A stretch of 7,733 nt of DNA, taken from Idiomarina sp. UBA6142. GTDB lineage: Bacteria > Pseudomonadota > Gammaproteobacteria > Enterobacterales > Alteromonadaceae. The stretch covers positions 5,750 through 13,482 of the forward strand of contig DIVC01000012.1 in NCBI GenBank assembly GCA_002423905.1, written 5' to 3'. Positions 5,883 through 7,733 of the stretch are shown piece after piece. A program made the position numbers and the translations under genes. Position 1 is the first letter of the stretch. Every line of letters starts with the position of its first letter. Under the pieces are notes generated by a model. That model had not been told where the DNA came from. It saw only the letters and a list, made by a program, of their open reading frames with translations, and did not search any database.

Positions 5883-7082
5883 ATGGGTTTGAAACATTTC
5901 CTTGAGCAGATTGAGCCAAACTTCGAAAAAGGCGGCAAGTACGAAAAGTTCTACGCCCTTTATGAAGCCGCCGCAACGATCTTCTATACGCCAGGTAAAG
6001 TCACCAAAGGGGTGACCCACGTGAAAGATAGCGTGGACCTGAAGCGCATCATGATTTTGGTGTGGATGATGACCTTCCCAGCGATGTTCTGGGGTATGTA
6101 CAACGTCGGTAACCAAGCATTTTTGGCGCTCGGTAATGGCTATGAGCTGGCGGATATTTGGCAAGTTGGCTTGTTCCACATGCTTGGTGGTGAGTTAGCC
6201 AGCGCCGGTTGGGCCGGCAAGCTGTTGTATGGTGCTTGCTTCTTTGTTCCCGTTTATGCCACCACTTTTATTGTTGGCGGCTTTTGGGAAGTATTGTTTG
6301 CCAGCGTGCGTAAACACGAGATCAACGAAGGCTTCTTCGTTACTTCGGTGCTGTTTGCGCTGACCTTGCCAGCGACTATTCCATTGTGGCAAGTGGCTTT
6401 AGGTATCACCTTCGGGGTGGTGATTGGTAAAGAAGTATTCGGTGGTACGGGTCGTAACTTCTTAAACCCAGCCTTAACTGGTCGTGCATTCCTATACTTT
6501 GCCTTCCCAGCACAAATCTCAGGCGATCAAGTATGGACGGCTGTCGATGGCTTCTCGGGCGCCACCTTGTTAGGTCAGGCGGCAACCGGAGTGAACTTCT
6601 ACAGCGATACTGCACTGTGGTGGGATGCTTTCTTAGGTAACATTCAAGGCTCAATGGGTGAAGTATCCACGTTGATGATCTTAATCGGTGGTTTAGCGCT
6701 GATATATTTCCGCATTGCCTCGTGGCGTATCGTCAGTGGTGTGTTCGTCGGCATGGTGGCATTGTCACTGCTGTTTAACACCATTGGTAGCGATACTAAC
6801 TCGATGTTCTTGATGCCGTGGTACTGGCACTTAGTGGTGGGTGGTTTTGCCTTCGGTATGATGTTTATGGCGACTGACCCCGTGTCAGCCTCATTTACCA
6901 ACAAAGCGAAATTCTGGTATGGCTTTTTGATTGGCGCCATGACGGTATTAATTCGCGTGGTGAACCCAGCGTACCCAGAAGGGATCATGCTCGCAATCTT
7001 GTTTGCGAACGTGTTTGCGCCATTGTTCGACCACTTTGTTGTGCAAGCGAACATAAAGCGGAGATTGGCACGCAATGTCTAA
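5883..7082 (+). CDS. nqrB: Na+-translocating NADH:quinone reductase subunit B
   Basis: Large inner-membrane subunit that carries a covalently bound FMN and riboflavin and helps form the Na+ path and quinone site. In this 399-residue protein the FMN-attachment motif SGAT is at 225-228, with T228 equivalent to T236 of Vibrio cholerae. The VGGFWEVLF segment at 131-139 contains G132 and E136, matching V. cholerae G140 (a site tied to korormicin resistance) and E144 (implicated in Na+ uptake). Other conserved blocks are [12 protein letters not shown] at 187-198, [11 protein letters not shown] at 331-341 and VVNPAYPEG at 359-367. There are many hydrophobic segments through 56-380. It is about 16 residues shorter than the V. 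cholerae protein, from two shorter loops, near 80-112 and 232-248. The ATG is 2 bases after nqrA and has GAGGG 6 bases upstream. Confidence 0.98.
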   Translation: MGLKHFLEQIEPNFEKGGKYEKFYALYEAAATIFYTPGKVTKGVTHVKDSVDLKRIMILVWMMTFPAMFWGMYNVGNQAFLALGNGYELADIWQVGLFHMLGGELASAGWAGKLLYGACFFVPVYATTFIVGGFWEVLFASVRKHEINEGFFVTSVLFALTLPATIPLWQVALGITFGVVIGKEVFGGTGRNFLNPALTGRAFLYFAFPAQISGDQVWTAVDGFSGATLLGQAATGVNFYSDTALWWDAFLGNIQGSMGEVSTLMILIGGLALIYFRIASWRIVSGVFVGMVALSLLFNTIGSDTNSMFLMPWYWHLVVGGFAFGMMFMATDPVSASFTNKAKFWYGFLIGAMTVLIRVVNPAYPEGIMLAILFANVFAPLFDHFVVQANIKRRLARNV

Positions 7083-7733
7083 TAAAAACGAAACTCTCGG
7101 CAAAACGCTATTTGTGGTGGTCGCGCTCTGTTTAGTGTGCGCGATTATCGTTGCTGGCGCCGCCGTTGGCCTGAAGCCGTTGCAAAAGAAAAATGCCGCG
7201 CTGGATATGCAACGTAACGTGTTAGATGCCGCTGGCTTGTTGCAGCAGGGCACTGATGTGGTGGCGTTGTTTGAGCAACGCGTGGTGACCCGCTTAGTCG
7301 ATTTAACCTCGCTTGAATTCGTCGCTGACGTGGCGGGTATTAACCCCACTGAATATGACCCAATTGCGGTTGCAAAAAAGCCAGGCCTCGGCACTAAGCT
7401 AGTTAAGGCAGACGATACAGCGGGTATTGGTGCACGCGAAAACGTGGCCAAGTTGTACTTTATCAACGGTAGTGATGGTGAGCTCGAAACCTTAGTGGTG
7501 TTTATTCGTGGCTACGGCTTGTGGGGCACCATGTATGGCCTGCTGGCGTTAGAGCCAGACATGAACACGATTAAAGGTATCAACTTTTATCAGCACATGG
7601 AGACTCCCGGCTTAGGCGGTGAAATCCAGAATTCAAACTGGGTCGCTAGTTGGCAAGGTAAGCAAGTGTATGGTGATGATTTAACAACAGTTAAAATTGA
7701 TGTGACCAAAAACGTTACCGATCCAGCTCATCA
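7075..7733 (+). CDS. nqrC: Na+-translocating NADH:quinone reductase subunit C (partial, C-terminus outside window)
   Basis: Membrane-anchored periplasmic subunit that carries a second covalent FMN in the electron path of Na+-NQR. The first 219 codons are present. A single membrane segment at about 11-32 ([16 protein letters not shown] and on) is followed by a long periplasmic domain with [14 protein letters not shown] at 146-159 and ETPGLGGEI at 176-184, both typical of NqrC. The SGAT threonine that holds FMN lies near residue 225 in V. cholerae and falls past the window edge, so it cannot be checked here. The ATG at 7075 lies inside the end of nqrB (8 bases shared, different frame), with GGAG 11 bases upstream. 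This suggests translational coupling. About 40 residues are missing if it matches the 257-residue V. cholerae protein. Confidence 0.96.
   Translation, partial: MSNKNETLGKTLFVVVALCLVCAIIVAGAAVGLKPLQKKNAALDMQRNVLDAAGLLQQGTDVVALFEQRVVTRLVDLTSLEFVADVAGINPTEYDPIAVAKKPGLGTKLVKADDTAGIGARENVAKLYFINGSDGELETLVVFIRGYGLWGTMYGLLALEPDMNTIKGINFYQHMETPGLGGEIQNSNWVASWQGKQVYGDDLTTVKIDVTKNVTDPAH

Noticed and set aside
5676..6179. 167-codon minus-strand frame, with a long serine run
   Set aside because: It is antisense to the end of nqrA and start of nqrB; the serine run is the reverse of the acidic [10 protein letters not shown] region of NqrA.
6948..7466. 172-codon minus-strand frame
   Set aside because: It is antisense to nqrB and nqrC and has no recognisable motifs.
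1..7733. A hidden novel defence or mobile system
   Set aside because: Nearly all of the window is taken up by conserved housekeeping genes in normal order. I saw no terminal repeats, transposase, integrase or CRISPR-like repeats.

Overview
The window looks like chromosome of a marine-type gammaproteobacterium. It carries the start of an nqr operon for the Na+-translocating NADH:quinone reductase, an E. coli-like BolA, and a FabV-type enoyl-ACP reductase. The protein sequences resemble Vibrio and Alteromonadales homologues. I cannot name the genus. All coding is ordinary, dense and intact. I see no mobile element, tRNA, rRNA, CRISPR array or phage gene.

Left part, minus strand (1-1798): a ferric-iron ABC importer unit read leftwards. 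fbpA encodes the periplasmic Fe3+-binding protein. It is followed after 5 bases by an fbpB-like permease that runs off the left edge. A strong Fur-box match sits over the likely promoter, so the unit is probably repressed when iron is plentiful.

Middle (1799-3121): a 366-base divergent intergenic region separates the iron operon from a rightward pair: a small predicted lipoprotein of unknown function and bolA, joined by a TAATG stop/start overlap. The leader before the lipoprotein holds a near-perfect 29-base dyad and competing hairpins.

Right part (3122-7733): fabV, which performs the last reductive step of fatty-acid elongation, stands on its own. A 236-base gap rich in inverted repeats follows. 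Then come nqrA, nqrB and a truncated nqrC, tightly packed, with nqrB and nqrC overlapping by 8 bases. nqrD, nqrE and nqrF would be expected beyond the right edge.

Themes: iron uptake, BolA (which in other bacteria works with monothiol glutaredoxins in Fe-S and iron handling) and an iron- and flavin-dependent respiratory pump lie side by side. That may be chance. I found no convincing undescribed system. The points most worth checking are the two structured leaders and the uncharacterised lipoprotein coupled to bolA.
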